DNA from: Cellulophaga sp. BC115SP
GTDB lineage: Bacteria; Bacteroidota; Bacteroidia; Cytophagales; Spirosomataceae
Reading direction: 5' to 3'
DNA length: 64,000 bases
Assembly (NCBI RefSeq): GCF_009905545.1
Contig: NZ_JAAALB010000001.1
Location: forward strand, 310,001-374,000
In this document: piece by piece, positions 1 to 8,252 of the stretch
Position numbering within the stretch: position 1 is the first letter of the stretch
How the letters are laid out: the number at the start of each line of letters is the position of its first letter
Program-made: the position numbers and the translations under genes
Notes under the pieces: generated by a model
The model's input: only the letters and a program-made list of their open reading frames with translations
Database searches by the model: none
Told to the model about the DNA's origin: nothing

Positions 1-2296
1 AGTTAACTTGTTGGAATTTCAAGTCGTTGATTGTTTTGGTATAAATCCCTTCCAAGGTAATTTTATAACCTTTTACGTTATAATCTACCGCCAAACTACT
101 TCTCCAAACTTGTGGCATTTTGAAGTTATTACTTACTACGTCCACTTGTGTTTGGTTTCCTTGACCGTTATTGAAAGCGAAAGTTTTAGCACCATCTTTC
201 AATACATCGCCTTTTACACCTGATTTTGTTGCCAAGTTGTTTACGTCAAATGAACCATAACCAACACCGTCGTTGTAGAAGGCATATCCTAACCAAGCAA
301 ATGGAATTTTACCCGTGAAAATACCACTACCACCACGTACGATAACCGATTTATCACCATTTACATCATAGTTGAACCCAATACGTGGAGAAACTAATAC
401 CTGTCCAAAGATCTTATTATTAATTTGTGATAAAGGCGTTGATGTGTAAGTAGTTCCTGCATTTTTGTCAATTGCTGTGTTTTTAGTAGCCGAACTAATC
501 GATGGAGAATCTGTAGTTGCTAAGTCAAAACGTAAACCTGGAGATAATCTCAAACGGTCATTTACTTGAATATCATCCTGACCATATACACTGTACATTC
601 CTACGTTGAATTTCGCATAAGGATTGTCGAAGTTATAATCACGGTCGTTGTTTGTAAAGCTATATGAACCTCTAACACGGTTTACTTTTCCCGCAAAAAA
701 CTCATCCAAACTTCTGTAAGATACACGACCATTCCAAGAGTTAACAAAACCATAATTGATTGAATACAACTCGTTGTGCGTACCTACTAAGAAAGTGTGT
801 TTTCCTCTAAACCAAGTAAAGTTATCCGTAATTTCAAATGTTTTTTGACGCATGTTAAATACTGTAGCCTCACGGTCGTTACCGAAAAATACTGTTCCAC
901 CGTTTACAGCAATCTCCACTTGTGGCATCGATACGTTACCACTCAATGGCTGTCTGTAGTCATGAATATCTGAATAACCCAAAATCAAACTGTTTGAAGC
1001 ATTACCAAAACGGCTTTTTAATTCTGCTACAGTAGAGTTTTGATTGTTCACTTGTTTGAAGTCCATACTCGCAAATCTGAAGTTAGCAGCATCTCTTTCC
1101 AAGTTGGTCGCTTCAGAGGTAATATAGTTGTTACGAAGTGACAATTGGTGTTTGTCAGAAATATTCCAATCCAAACGGTTGAAGAATTTATTACTTCTTG
1201 AAGAAATGTTATAATCTCCTGCCGTACCTACATCAAAACCGTAGTTTGTTTTTACAAAATCAGAGATTTTTTGAGCCGTTGCTGCATCAATCAACGATAA
1301 CGTATTTCCATTGGCATCTTTATATCCTGCACCATAGAAAAGGGGTTCTTGACGACGAGTGATTTCTTCGTTTGTAAAGAAGAACAATTTATTTTTAATC
1401 AAAGGCAAACCTACTCTAAAACCTGTTTGGTAGTCATAATAGCTACTTGGGATTTTAGCACCATCACCAGCGTTGTTTGGACCAGTGATTGTTGCATTAC
1501 GACCAAAACCATATACCGAACCTGTTACATCGTTTGTACCACTACGCGTTACAGCGTTGATAGAACCACCTGTGAAGTTACCGATTTTTACATCGTAAGG
1601 AGCAATATATACTTGAATATCTTGAATCGCATCTAAAGAAATAGGATTGGTACGAGTACTACTTCCAGGCATACCCGAAGTACCACCTTGTCCACCCAAA
1701 GATGGGCTAAAACCAATCGCATCGTTGTTGATAGTACCATCAATTGTTACGTTGTTGTAACGGAAGTTTGTACCTGCAAAAGAGTTGTTGGCACTTTGTG
1801 GCGTCATACGAGTCATGTCGGTAAGACTGCGGCTCAAGGTTGGCAATGATTTGATTTGAGCTTCGCCCAAATTAGTGCCTGCACCTAATTTAGCCCCACC
1901 TTTTTCGCCTTTTACTACAACCTCAGCCAATGACGTACTTTCTTCTTGAAGTACAAAATCAACGTTAGAGTTTGAACCTAAATTGAGTGTAATACCCTCT
2001 ACTACTTGCGAACGGTATCCTACAAACGTCACAACGATTTTGTAAGGACCGCCTGGGTTCATGTTAGCAATAGTAAAGTGACCATCACCACTAGAAGCTA
2101 CACCGTATTTGGCACCTGTTGGCAAATAGGTAGCGATAACTGACGCTCCTGGTACTTCCTGACCAGTTTTATCTTTTACTTTTCCAGAAATAGAAGATGT
2201 TGTTACTTGAGCTTGGATTGCAGTCATGCTTAAGAAAAATACAGCAATAACTGTCAACAACTGTGAAAGTTGTTTAGCGTAAACGTTCGTTTTCAT
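1..2296 (-). CDS. Oar-like TonB-dependent receptor (partial, C-terminus outside window)
   Basis: Reading the minus strand from the ATG at 2296 gives one open frame of about 765 codons that continues past base 1. It opens with a signal peptide (MKTNVYAKQLSQLLTVIAVF, cleavage near AIQAQ), then a carboxypeptidase-regulatory-like beta-sandwich (SGKVKDKTGQEVPGASV to FVGYRSQ, about residues 30-105), a TonB-box-like SLAEVVVKGEK, and a plug with NVTIDG and GGSINAVTRSGTN. The rest is aromatic-rich beta-barrel. The N-terminal sandwich plus INAVTRSGTN is typical of Oar/carboxypeptidase-regulatory-like outer-membrane receptors, which import or secrete large substrates with TonB energy. No SusD partner is next to it, which favours the Oar group over SusC. 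The substrate is unknown. Family call is firm; the specific role is not. Confidence 0.9.
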   Translation of the reverse strand, partial: MKTNVYAKQLSQLLTVIAVFFLSMTAIQAQVTTSSISGKVKDKTGQEVPGASVIATYLPTGAKYGVASSGDGHFTIANMNPGGPYKIVVTFVGYRSQVVEGITLNLGSNSNVDFVLQEESTSLAEVVVKGEKGGAKLGAGTNLGEAQIKSLPTLSRSLTDMTRMTPQSANNSFAGTNFRYNNVTIDGTINNDAIGFSPSLGGQGGTSGMPGSSTRTNPISLDAIQDIQVYIAPYDVKIGNFTGGSINAVTRSGTNDVTGSVYGFGRNATITGPNNAGDGAKIPSSYYDYQTGFRVGLPLIKNKLFFFTNEEITRRQEPLFYGAGYKDANGNTLSLIDAATAQKISDFVKTNYGFDVGTAGDYNISSRSNKFFNRLDWNISDKHQLSLRNNYITSEATNLERDAANFRFASMDFKQVNNQNSTVAELKSRFGNASNSLILGYSDIHDYRQPLSGNVSMPQVEIAVNGGTVFFGNDREATVFNMRQKTFEITDNFTWFRGKHTFLVGTHNELYSINYGFVNSWNGRVSYRSLDEFFAGKVNRVRGSYSFTNNDRDYNFDNPYAKFNVGMYSVYGQDDIQVNDRLRLSPGLRFDLATTDSPSISSATKNTAIDKNAGTTYTSTPLSQINNKIFGQVLVSPRIGFNYDVNGDKSVIVRGGSGIFTGKIPFAWLGYAFYNDGVGYGSFDVNNLATKSGVKGDVLKDGAKTFAFNNGQGNQTQVDVVSNNFKMPQVWRSSLAVDYNVKGYKITLEGIYTKTINDLKFQQVN

Positions 2297-2382
2297 GATT
2301 TTACGAAAGAGTGAATAAAGAAATACCATGTTGCATTCAAGATGAATGCAAGAAAATGTGATTAGAATAATGTAGGAAAATC

Positions 2383-2739
2383 TTAAATGAGGAGTTGTAA
2401 AAACAAAATGTAGCGTCCAAACTTAAATAGACTTCTTAGCTGTGTAACCAATGTTTTTGACAATGGTTGAAACGAAAAAGAAATAGCTTCTATTTCGCGA
2501 GCAATCGACGCTTTAACTTCCTGAATATCATCAGTATCGTCTGACTCTATATTTTCAAGAGAAGCATTAGTTTGGCTATCTACTACACTCAGTAGTTTTA
2601 CAGCATGCTGGTTGGAATGATGAGAAACAGATTTCGTCGTAGCATGAACAAGCTTGTGCTCATGACTAATCACCGATTCTCTTGTGCTAATAGAAAAGAG
2701 TGTGATTAGGGTTATGACGATATGTTTCCAGAATTTCAT
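2383..2739 (-). CDS. small secreted protein of unknown function
   Basis: A 118-residue frame starting MKFWKHIVITLITLFSIS, a likely signal peptide, then a His/Ser-rich part (HEHKLVH, SHHSNQH), an acidic stretch (ESDDTDDIQE) and a hydrophobic C-terminal tail ending RYILFLQLLI. No known domain is recognised. A TAAGTTTG element (minus strand, 2744-2751) fits the Bacteroidota -7 box but sits so close to the ATG that transcription would be nearly leaderless. The layout (signal peptide, polar linker, hydrophobic basic tail) resembles the protein at 11819-12238 in front of the first efflux operon. It is read in the same direction as the MFS gene upstream. Confidence 0.55.
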   Translation of the reverse strand: MKFWKHIVITLITLFSISTRESVISHEHKLVHATTKSVSHHSNQHAVKLLSVVDSQTNASLENIESDDTDDIQEVKASIAREIEAISFSFQPLSKTLVTQLRSLFKFGRYILFLQLLI

Positions 2740-2891
2740 GGTACAAACTTACATCGCCAATATTAACTAATATGTATTCCAATGTTAAATTAATGTTAAG
2801 GGTGAGTTTAGGCTTTGAGCTATCGGTTATCGGCTTTCAGTTATTGGGTATCTAATAAAACATATTTTCAAATCTTCAAATTACCAAATTT

Positions 2892-4103
2892 TCAAATTGT
2901 AAAAGGTTTTCCAACACGAACCAATATGACCAAAGAAGAAATAATCGTAAGAATACCAATCAATAAGATAGACATTTCTATACCGAAATAATCTGCCAAA
3001 ATACCTGTCAACAAAGCCCCTGCCGCATAGCCCAAATCACGCCAGAAACGGAAAGTACCCAAACTTTCGGCTCTTTGTGAAGGATGTGTATAATCTGCAA
3101 TAGCATTGATAAAAGTAGGATATACCAAAGCTGTGCCCAAACCTAAAAGGATACCTATTCCTCCAAACATCACGAATGAATTGGCCTTGATTAAACCCAT
3201 AATAGCAATACCTTGAAACAACATTCCTCCAAAAAGCAACATCTTCTTGGAATACACATCGGAAAGCTTCCCCGTAAAAAGCTGACTCAAGCCCCATACC
3301 ATCGGGTATATCGCTGTAAGAATACCGATATTTGTTTGCGAAAATCCTTTACTGAGTAATAAAATGGGTAATAGCCCCCAAACCATCCCGTCATTAAGAT
3401 TGTTGACCAAACCTGCTTGCGTAATTCCGCTAAGGGATTTATGAGTAAAAGATGTATTCAGAAAAATATTTTTGAGTAAAGGAATCGTGCTTTGGGTACT
3501 TTCTTGCCCCACATGTAGACGAGTATCTTTGACAAAAAGTACTGAAAGCAATAAACCCATGATCGAAAAACCTATACCCAGATAAAAAGGATATGGTCTA
3601 ACTCCGTAGGTATTGGCAATATATCCTGTCAAAAACGCCACAATACCAACCGACACATATCCTGCGAATTCGTTGATTCCTACCGCTAAACCTCTTTTTT
3701 TACTACCAACCAAATCTATTTTCATAATCACCGCCATACTCCAAGCCAAGCCTTGATTGATACCCAGTAAGATATTTGCCAAGATAACCCAGTTCCAATT
3801 GTTGGCATAGATTAAGATAAAAGGTACAGGCAAGGCAAATACCCAACCTATCACCAAAAGATTTTTTCGCCCAATAAGATTAGCCAGTTTTCCTGTAAAA
3901 TAATTACAGACTGCCTTCGTGATACCAAAGGCAATGATAAATGAAAACACAGCAGTTTTAGAGGAAATCCCAAAATCTTTCTCAGCCAATTGTGGCAAGA
4001 CCGAACGCTCCAACCCTATCATCCCTCCCACAAAGGCATTGATGATGACAAGAATCGAAAATTGCTTCCAGTTCTCTTTTAAGCCAAGTTGTACGGTATT
4101 CAT
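2892..4103 (-). CDS. MFS transporter in the arsenic locus
   Basis: About 403 residues with roughly twelve hydrophobic segments. It has the MFS loop 2-3 signature (GKLANLIGRKNLLV) and its repeat in the second half (GKLSDVYSKKMLL). The frame can be extended to an ATG at 4151, but that extension runs through a palindromic intergenic repeat, so the ATG at 4103 (MNTVQLGLKENWKQF) is preferred. It is the last gene of the arsenic cluster, 158 bp downstream of acr3. MFS proteins in ars operons (for example ArsJ) export arsenic compounds, but the GAPDH gene that accompanies arsJ is absent here, so the substrate stays open. Membrane topology is clear; an arsenic role is inferred from position. Confidence 0.85.
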   Translation of the reverse strand: MNTVQLGLKENWKQFSILVIINAFVGGMIGLERSVLPQLAEKDFGISSKTAVFSFIIAFGITKAVCNYFTGKLANLIGRKNLLVIGWVFALPVPFILIYANNWNWVILANILLGINQGLAWSMAVIMKIDLVGSKKRGLAVGINEFAGYVSVGIVAFLTGYIANTYGVRPYPFYLGIGFSIMGLLLSVLFVKDTRLHVGQESTQSTIPLLKNIFLNTSFTHKSLSGITQAGLVNNLNDGMVWGLLPILLLSKGFSQTNIGILTAIYPMVWGLSQLFTGKLSDVYSKKMLLFGGMLFQGIAIMGLIKANSFVMFGGIGILLGLGTALVYPTFINAIADYTHPSQRAESLGTFRFWRDLGYAAGALLTGILADYFGIEMSILLIGILTIISSLVILVRVGKPFTI

Positions 4104-4125
4104 AGCTTGATGTCTGAAAATTTCT

Positions 4126-4209
4126 AGTTCAAGACTTAGTCTTGGACTCATTTTTTAAACAGTTTATAAACTGAAACAAACACTAGTCCGAGACTAAGTC
4201 TCGAACTAG
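4126..4209. repeat. two related 23-27 bp palindromes
   Basis: Two inverted repeats lie upstream of the MFS start, centred near 4137 and 4196. Both fit AGTYCRAGACTWAGTCTYGR followed by ACT, with arms pairing over about 11 bp and one mismatch each. The copies differ at compensating positions, as expected of a REP-like family or a hairpin rather than a simple duplication. Similar GACTTAGTC words occur at 5416-5424. They could be REP elements or attenuator hairpins between acr3 and the MFS gene. Confidence 0.6.
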
Positions 4210-4261
4210 GCAAGTCATAAAATTACACTCAAAACTCAGCACTCGAAATTCAGCACTCTAC

Positions 4262-5323
4262 CTAAGTGTACCATTTTTTTCTAAACCAAAAGGCTAAGTT
4301 TACCAATCCAATCAAGGCTGGAACTTCTACCAATGGTCCAATAACACCTGCAAAAGCTTCGCCACTATTGATGCCAAATACGCCAATTGCTACGGCAATC
4401 GCCAATTCAAAATTGTTTCCAGTTGCGGTAAAGGCGATAGAAGTACTTTTGGCATAATCTGCGCCAAAGTTTTTTCCAATAATGAAACTTACCACAAACA
4501 TTACCGCAAAATATATCCCCAGAGGAATAGCAATACGTACCACATCCATCGGAATCTGTACAATAAGTTGACCTTTGAGACTAAACATAATCACAATGGT
4601 AAACAATAACGCTATCAAAGTAATCGGCGAAATCATAGGAACATACTTTTCTTGAAACCAAGTTTCGCCTTTGGTTTTAATCAAAATCCATCTACTAAAC
4701 AGTCCTAAACCAAAAGGAATCCCCAGATAAATCCCCACACTCTCAGCAATCTGACTCATTTTTACCTCAATATTCAATCCTTGAATACCAAAATAAGTGG
4801 GCAAGACTCCGATAAAAATGTACGCATAAACGCTATACAATAGCACTTGAAAAATACTATTTAGGGCAATGAGTCCAGCGGCATATTCACGACTTCCATC
4901 AGCTAAATCATTCCAAACTACCACCATAGCAATACATCTGGCCAGTCCAATCAAAATCAATCCAACCATATAACTAGGATATTCTTTGAGAAAGGTAACA
5001 GCAAGGAGGAACATAAAAATGGGTCCAATAATCCAATTCAGTACCAATGACGCTGATAATACTTTTATGTTGGAAAAGACTTCTCCCATTTTTTCGTACT
5101 TCACTTTCGCAAGCGGAGGATACATCATCAAAATCAAGCCAATTGCCAATGGAATATTGGTCGTTCCACTCGAAAATGAGTTAATCCAATTGGAGGATTC
5201 AGGATAAAAATGCCCGATTCCAACGCCAATCGCCATCGCCAAGAATATCCAAAGAGTCAGATATCTATCTAAAAAACCTAGTTGCTTGCGTTCTACAACT
5301 GGGGCACAATTATTTGCAGACAT
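4262..5323 (-). CDS. acr3: Acr3-family arsenite efflux permease
   Basis: A 353-residue integral membrane protein with about ten transmembrane segments. It carries the Acr3 hallmark around Cys130 ([18 protein letters not shown]) and the second conserved block [20 protein letters not shown] near the C-terminus. Acr3 exports arsenite (and sometimes antimonite) across the inner membrane using the proton gradient; the Cys in the fourth helix is needed for transport. It sits 132 bp downstream of the DUF6428-like gene and upstream of the MFS gene, all on the minus strand. Length and motifs are complete. Together with ArsR and the arsenate reductase it forms the core of the detoxification pathway: arsenate is reduced, arsenite is expelled. 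Confidence 0.95.
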   Translation of the reverse strand: MSANNCAPVVERKQLGFLDRYLTLWIFLAMAIGVGIGHFYPESSNWINSFSSGTTNIPLAIGLILMMYPPLAKVKYEKMGEVFSNIKVLSASLVLNWIIGPIFMFLLAVTFLKEYPSYMVGLILIGLARCIAMVVVWNDLADGSREYAAGLIALNSIFQVLLYSVYAYIFIGVLPTYFGIQGLNIEVKMSQIAESVGIYLGIPFGLGLFSRWILIKTKGETWFQEKYVPMISPITLIALLFTIVIMFSLKGQLIVQIPMDVVRIAIPLGIYFAVMFVVSFIIGKNFGADYAKSTSIAFTATGNNFELAIAVAIGVFGINSGEAFAGVIGPLVEVPALIGLVNLAFWFRKKWYT

Positions 5324-5455
5324 TTCGTATCGTTTTTGCTCTAGGCTATAAGCTTTATGCCCTAAGCCAAAATATTAATTGTTTCTTATCAATCTTGTTA
5401 ACCTCAATGCCAAAGACTTAGTCCTGATGATGCGAAGAAGTTAGATTAAACATTT

Positions 5456-5929
5456 TTAACAACATCCGCTTCCAGGCGTGCAGCATGCTGACTGACTTGC
5501 TTGCAAATCACTCAAGCGAACTTTAGGTTTTTGGGCAGGGACGCCACATGCATCTTGCGCCAAACAAGCTGTTTTCTTCGGTAGCAATTGGAAGTTTGTG
5601 CCATCAAATCCTAATCCATACTTCCCAATGGTATCAGACTGATACTCAACCTCTACTTCCAAATCTCCAATACCTAATTTATTTTCGGATAATGCGATGA
5701 TATTCAATAACTTTTGTGGTTTCAAACGATGTTCGAAGTCATTTGCATCCCATAATTGGAAGTTAATAATCTTCTCGATACGCTCTACTCCACCACAATC
5801 AATAAAATGTCTGGTGATTAGTCCGACTTCTGTTACATGAAAATGTTCTGGTACAAAAGTGCCATTTGCTAATTGAAAATTTACCGATTCGGCAGTTGCT
5901 AAATGTTGTTTTACTTCTGAAAGTTTCAT
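5456..5929 (-). CDS. DUF6428-like protein with Cys-rich tail in ars operon
   Basis: A soluble 157-residue protein starting MKLSEVKQHLATAESVNFQL, without signal peptide or membrane segment. The body (FVPEHFHVTEVGLITRHFID) matches the family I know as DUF6428, commonly found in Bacteroidota ars operons. The C-terminus is unusual: ACLAQDACG and then SACCTPGSGCC, six or more cysteines that could bind arsenite or another thiophilic metal. It lies between arsR and acr3. A role as arsenic-binding chaperone or sensor is inference from the tail and the context; no activity is established. Confidence 0.8.
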   Translation of the reverse strand: MKLSEVKQHLATAESVNFQLANGTFVPEHFHVTEVGLITRHFIDCGGVERIEKIINFQLWDANDFEHRLKPQKLLNIIALSENKLGIGDLEVEVEYQSDTIGKYGLGFDGTNFQLLPKKTACLAQDACGVPAQKPKVRLSDLQASQSACCTPGSGCC

Positions 5930-6239
5930 GATTTTATGCGTTTTGATGAAAATAAGTAATCGTGCAGAATAAGATTTAAGCTATGTGTGTAGGCACTAGG
6001 CAACAGGCACAAGGCAAAGAGTGTTAAAAGGTTTTTTAATAACCACAGCCATGCTTTTTTCCAAAGCCCACCGCCGAAAGCCGTTACCTGAAAGCCCAAA
6101 GCCCAATCTTAAATTTTACCCGCTTTAAGCTCTAGGCTTTATGCGGTAGGCAAAAAGTTAAATAGTATTTCTCATGAAGTAATAGAAACTTTTTTGCCTA
6201 ATGCTTACGGCTTATAGCCTAGAGCGTATTAATGCAATT
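5930..6239. repeat. intergenic spacer with degenerate AGGC-type inverted repeats
   Basis: The 310-bp gap between arsR and the DUF6428-like gene has no gene. It holds several degenerate copies of words such as TAGGCTTTATGCGGTAGGC and GCCTAATGCTTACGGCTTA in both orientations (5990-6020, 6060-6105, 6125-6155, 6190-6230), able to fold into hairpins. The same words recur at 5340-5375, 39459-39500, 49660-49760 and 55350-55385, so this is a dispersed repeat family. Confidence 0.5.
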
Positions 6240-6572
6240 TTATTCACAACAACCTTTACGGCTATTGAGCGTGGAGAGAATATTTCCAAAATAACGTTGA
6301 AGCTTCTCGACTCCTTTTTCGTCGATACAATAACAAATAGCATTACCTTCAATAGCACCTTTGATTAATCCTGCATTTTTGAGTTCTTTCAAATGCTGAG
6401 AAATCGTAGGTTGTGCCAAAGGAAGCTCATTAACGATATCGCCTGTAATACAAGCATTTACCTTCAAGAGATAGTCTAGTATAGCTACTCGAGCAGGGTG
6501 ACCAATGGCCTTAAACATAATGGCTAAGTCATTTTGCTCTTCAGAAAAAAAATCTGTTTTTGTAATACCCAT
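6240..6572 (-). CDS. arsR: ArsR-family metalloregulator
   Basis: A 110-residue winged helix-turn-helix protein. The HTH (DIVNELPLAQPTISQHLKELKNAGLI, residues 45-70) and the preceding FKAIGHPARVAILDYLL are diagnostic of the ArsR/SmtB family. Cysteines at 41, 80, 82, 108 and 109 give candidate arsenite ligands; the C-terminal GCCE pair is notable, while the classical CxCxxC in the DNA-binding helix is absent. ArsR proteins repress the operon until As(III) binds. The palindrome in the promoter at 8142-8163 is a plausible target. The arsenate reductase gene ends 32 bp upstream, so they are probably cotranscribed. Confidence 0.92.
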   Translation of the reverse strand: MGITKTDFFSEEQNDLAIMFKAIGHPARVAILDYLLKVNACITGDIVNELPLAQPTISQHLKELKNAGLIKGAIEGNAICYCIDEKGVEKLQRYFGNILSTLNSRKGCCE

Positions 6573-6604
6573 GTTAATTGAGTGATTGAATGAGTGAGCG
6601 ATTT

Positions 6605-7225
6605 TTATTTTACCAAAGAAAACACATATAGTGTCTCCAAAGCGATTTGCTTGCTTCTGGCTTCGTACATGGCAAATTCTTCAGGAGTGCCATCAAAGGC
6701 TTTGGGGTCTTCGTAAGGCGTTGCAACTCTTGCACTCGCGCCAAATACTACAGGACAATTTTTGTCGGCACTATTGCAGGTCATTACAGCACAAAATCCA
6801 GCCTTTGGATTAGCATCACTATCATACTTTTTAGAAAATGCGGTAACAGGCGCTACATCATCAGCAAAATAGACTTGATAGACAGGATTAGCGCCATCTG
6901 TAGTTTTCTCTATTCTAAATCCTAAACGTTCGGATGCCGCAACTGCTCTTTCATTAAAAGCTGTTTCTTCAGTTCCACCCGAATAAGTTTCCAATTGTGG
7001 AATACCATAATAAGCGGCCGCCACACCAGCCCAAATTTGCCCATAATGACTCCTGCGAGAATTGTGTGTACATATATATACCAATCTCACAGGCTCTTGA
7101 TTAGCTACCTGTGCGCTTATATAGCTTGAAATTTGTGTCAGAAGAGCTTTTCTTTCTTCTGAAATCGTATCAAATTGAGCAATTGAGGCTTCAATTAAAT
7201 CTTGAATTGGACTGAAAATCATCAT
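6605..7225 (-). CDS. arsC: thioredoxin-type arsenate reductase / low-molecular-weight phosphatase fold
   Basis: A 206-residue protein. The phosphatase P-loop C52-T-H-N-S-R-R-S matches CX5R, and a redox pair follows at Cys150 and Cys157 (AVMTCNSADKNCPVV) with Cys145 nearby. This arrangement is that of thioredoxin-coupled arsenate reductases, in which the P-loop Cys attacks arsenate and the intermediate is resolved through a disulfide relay. The protein is longer than the roughly 130-residue Gram-positive ArsC: about 45 extra N-terminal residues and an expanded C-terminal part (DPKAFDGTPEEFAMYEARSKQ). This long form is common in Bacteroidota. It supplies arsenite to Acr3. Confidence 0.88.
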   Translation of the reverse strand: MMIFSPIQDLIEASIAQFDTISEERKALLTQISSYISAQVANQEPVRLVYICTHNSRRSHYGQIWAGVAAAYYGIPQLETYSGGTEETAFNERAVAASERLGFRIEKTTDGANPVYQVYFADDVAPVTAFSKKYDSDANPKAGFCAVMTCNSADKNCPVVFGASARVATPYEDPKAFDGTPEEFAMYEARSKQIALETLYVFSLVK

Positions 7226-7601
7226 TAGAAATGTTGGTTAAAATATAAATTCTGAATGTTGAGTGATGACGCAAAATAAAATTGATGTAGTGGTAACTCT
7301 TGCAGTTTCCACCTTCAAAATGGCAACCGCAAGGGTTGCAAGTACACGTTAAAAAACAATGAATAAGAACTCTTTTGAACAAGATAAAAACCTTCTTAAG
7401 CACTAACTCACAAATCATCATTAGGCTTATACGAAGGATTATAGAAACTGTTTATATCGGATGTTGGATTTCGGAAGTATAATCATATATACTTTGTAAA
7501 AATTAAAGGTATTTTACTTTATTTCCGAAATCGGAAATCCCAAATCTACAATAGTCAAAAATCCTTCGTACAGCCCTCATTCATCATTCACAATTCACCA
7601 C
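7226..7601. other. intergenic region with two dispersed repeats, no convincing gene
   Basis: The 376 bp between arsC and arsN1 hold two shared repeats. Around 7290-7350 is an imperfect hairpin (GCAACCGCAAGGGTTGC core) whose relative lies at 48866-48925. Around 7511-7555 is a segment that recurs as its reverse complement at 18408-18462. A reading frame across 7191-7421 gives a Cys-rich peptide (NPCGCHFEGGNC), but it coincides with the repeat and is not called as a gene. Confidence 0.5.
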
Positions 7602-8108
7602 TCAAAACTCTCTGGTGCTTCTTCTCTCTAGGATATAGGTATTGCGCCAAATGCCGTTTCTTTTAGCAATCCTTTCCCGATACCCTACTATCCTAAAACC
7701 TGCCTTTTGATGCAAATGAATGCTAATGGTATTCTCTGAAAAAATACTTGACTGGAGCGTCCATATCCCTGCGTTTTCGCTTTCTTCTATCACTCGACTC
7801 ATTAGGATACTTCCAAGACCTTTACCCTTGGACTCAGTTGCCACATATATGCTCAATTCGGCAACTCCTGCATAGACAGCTCTCGTAGAAACGGGGCTTA
7901 GAGCAGCCCAAGCAATAACTTTATGATCTTGTTCTACGACCAAACGGCAGATTTTTAAATGCCCACTATCCCATTTCTCCCACGAAGGCACTTGTGTTTC
8001 GAATGTAGCCATATCGGTATCCATACCTGCTTGGTAGATATTAGCGACACTTGTCCAATCACTTTCTTTCATGGCACGAACAGGTATATTATTTTTAATA
8101 TCTGTCAT
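7602..8108 (-). CDS. arsN1: ArsN1-like GNAT acetyltransferase (arsinothricin/phosphinothricin type)
   Basis: A GNAT-fold N-acetyltransferase of 168 residues from the ATG at 8108 (MTDIKNNIPVRAM); a TTG at 8120 gives only a four-residue extension. The acetyl-CoA loop is GKGLGSILMSRVIEES and the C-terminal motif HQKAGFRIVGYRERIAKRNGIWRN matches the phosphinothricin acetyltransferase group, to which ArsN1 belongs. ArsN1 acetylates the organoarsenical antibiotic arsinothricin. Placement upstream of arsC, arsR and acr3 on the same strand, behind a strong promoter with an embedded palindrome, supports an arsenic-linked role. Substrate choice between arsinothricin and phosphinothricin cannot be settled from sequence. 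Confidence 0.85.
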   Translation of the reverse strand: MTDIKNNIPVRAMKESDWTSVANIYQAGMDTDMATFETQVPSWEKWDSGHLKICRLVVEQDHKVIAWAALSPVSTRAVYAGVAELSIYVATESKGKGLGSILMSRVIEESENAGIWTLQSSIFSENTISIHLHQKAGFRIVGYRERIAKRNGIWRNTYILERRSTREF

Positions 8109-8135
8109 ACGATTTGGCAAATTTTAAAGACAATA

Positions 8136-8167
8136 CAAATCTATATCGCAATATTGCGATATACAAA
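8136..8167 (-). promoter_or_regulatory. arsN1 promoter with palindromic operator filling the spacer
   Basis: On the minus strand, TTTG (8164-8167) and TAGATTTG (8136-8143) are separated by 20 bp, matching the Bacteroidota -33/-7 consensus. A perfect 22-bp palindrome (8142-8163, core ATCGCAATATTGCGAT) fills the spacer exactly. A repressor bound there would block RNA polymerase. ArsR is the obvious candidate because its gene lies in the same cluster. The elements are seen; the ArsR assignment is inferred. Confidence 0.7.
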
Positions 8168-8185
8168 TTTAACGATATATTTTTT

Positions 8186-8222
8186 CAAAAAAAATCTTGC
8201 TCGCTTTATTCAAACGAGCAAG
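8186..8222 (-). terminator. intrinsic terminator of the GH3 gene
   Basis: The stem CTTGCTCG/CGAGCAAG (8196-8203 with 8215-8222) is followed on the minus strand by ATTTTTTTTG, a classical intrinsic terminator about 30 bp after the GH3 stop codon. It separates the GH3 transcript from arsN1. Confidence 0.8.
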
Positions 8223-8252
8223 ACGTAACAACTAATTATCCAAATATTAACC

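Noticed and set aside
1-2296. Short plus-strand frames at 8-223 and 1349-1636
   Set aside because: They are antisense to the continuous TonB receptor frame on the minus strand, which has clear family motifs.
2892-4103. Assignment of the MFS gene as arsJ
   Set aside because: ArsJ is normally encoded with a glyceraldehyde-3-phosphate dehydrogenase; none is present in the cluster.
7191-7421. A 76-residue Cys-rich protein gene
   Set aside because: It overlaps the arsC start and coincides with a dispersed hairpin repeat. No promoter or Shine-Dalgarno-like site supports it.
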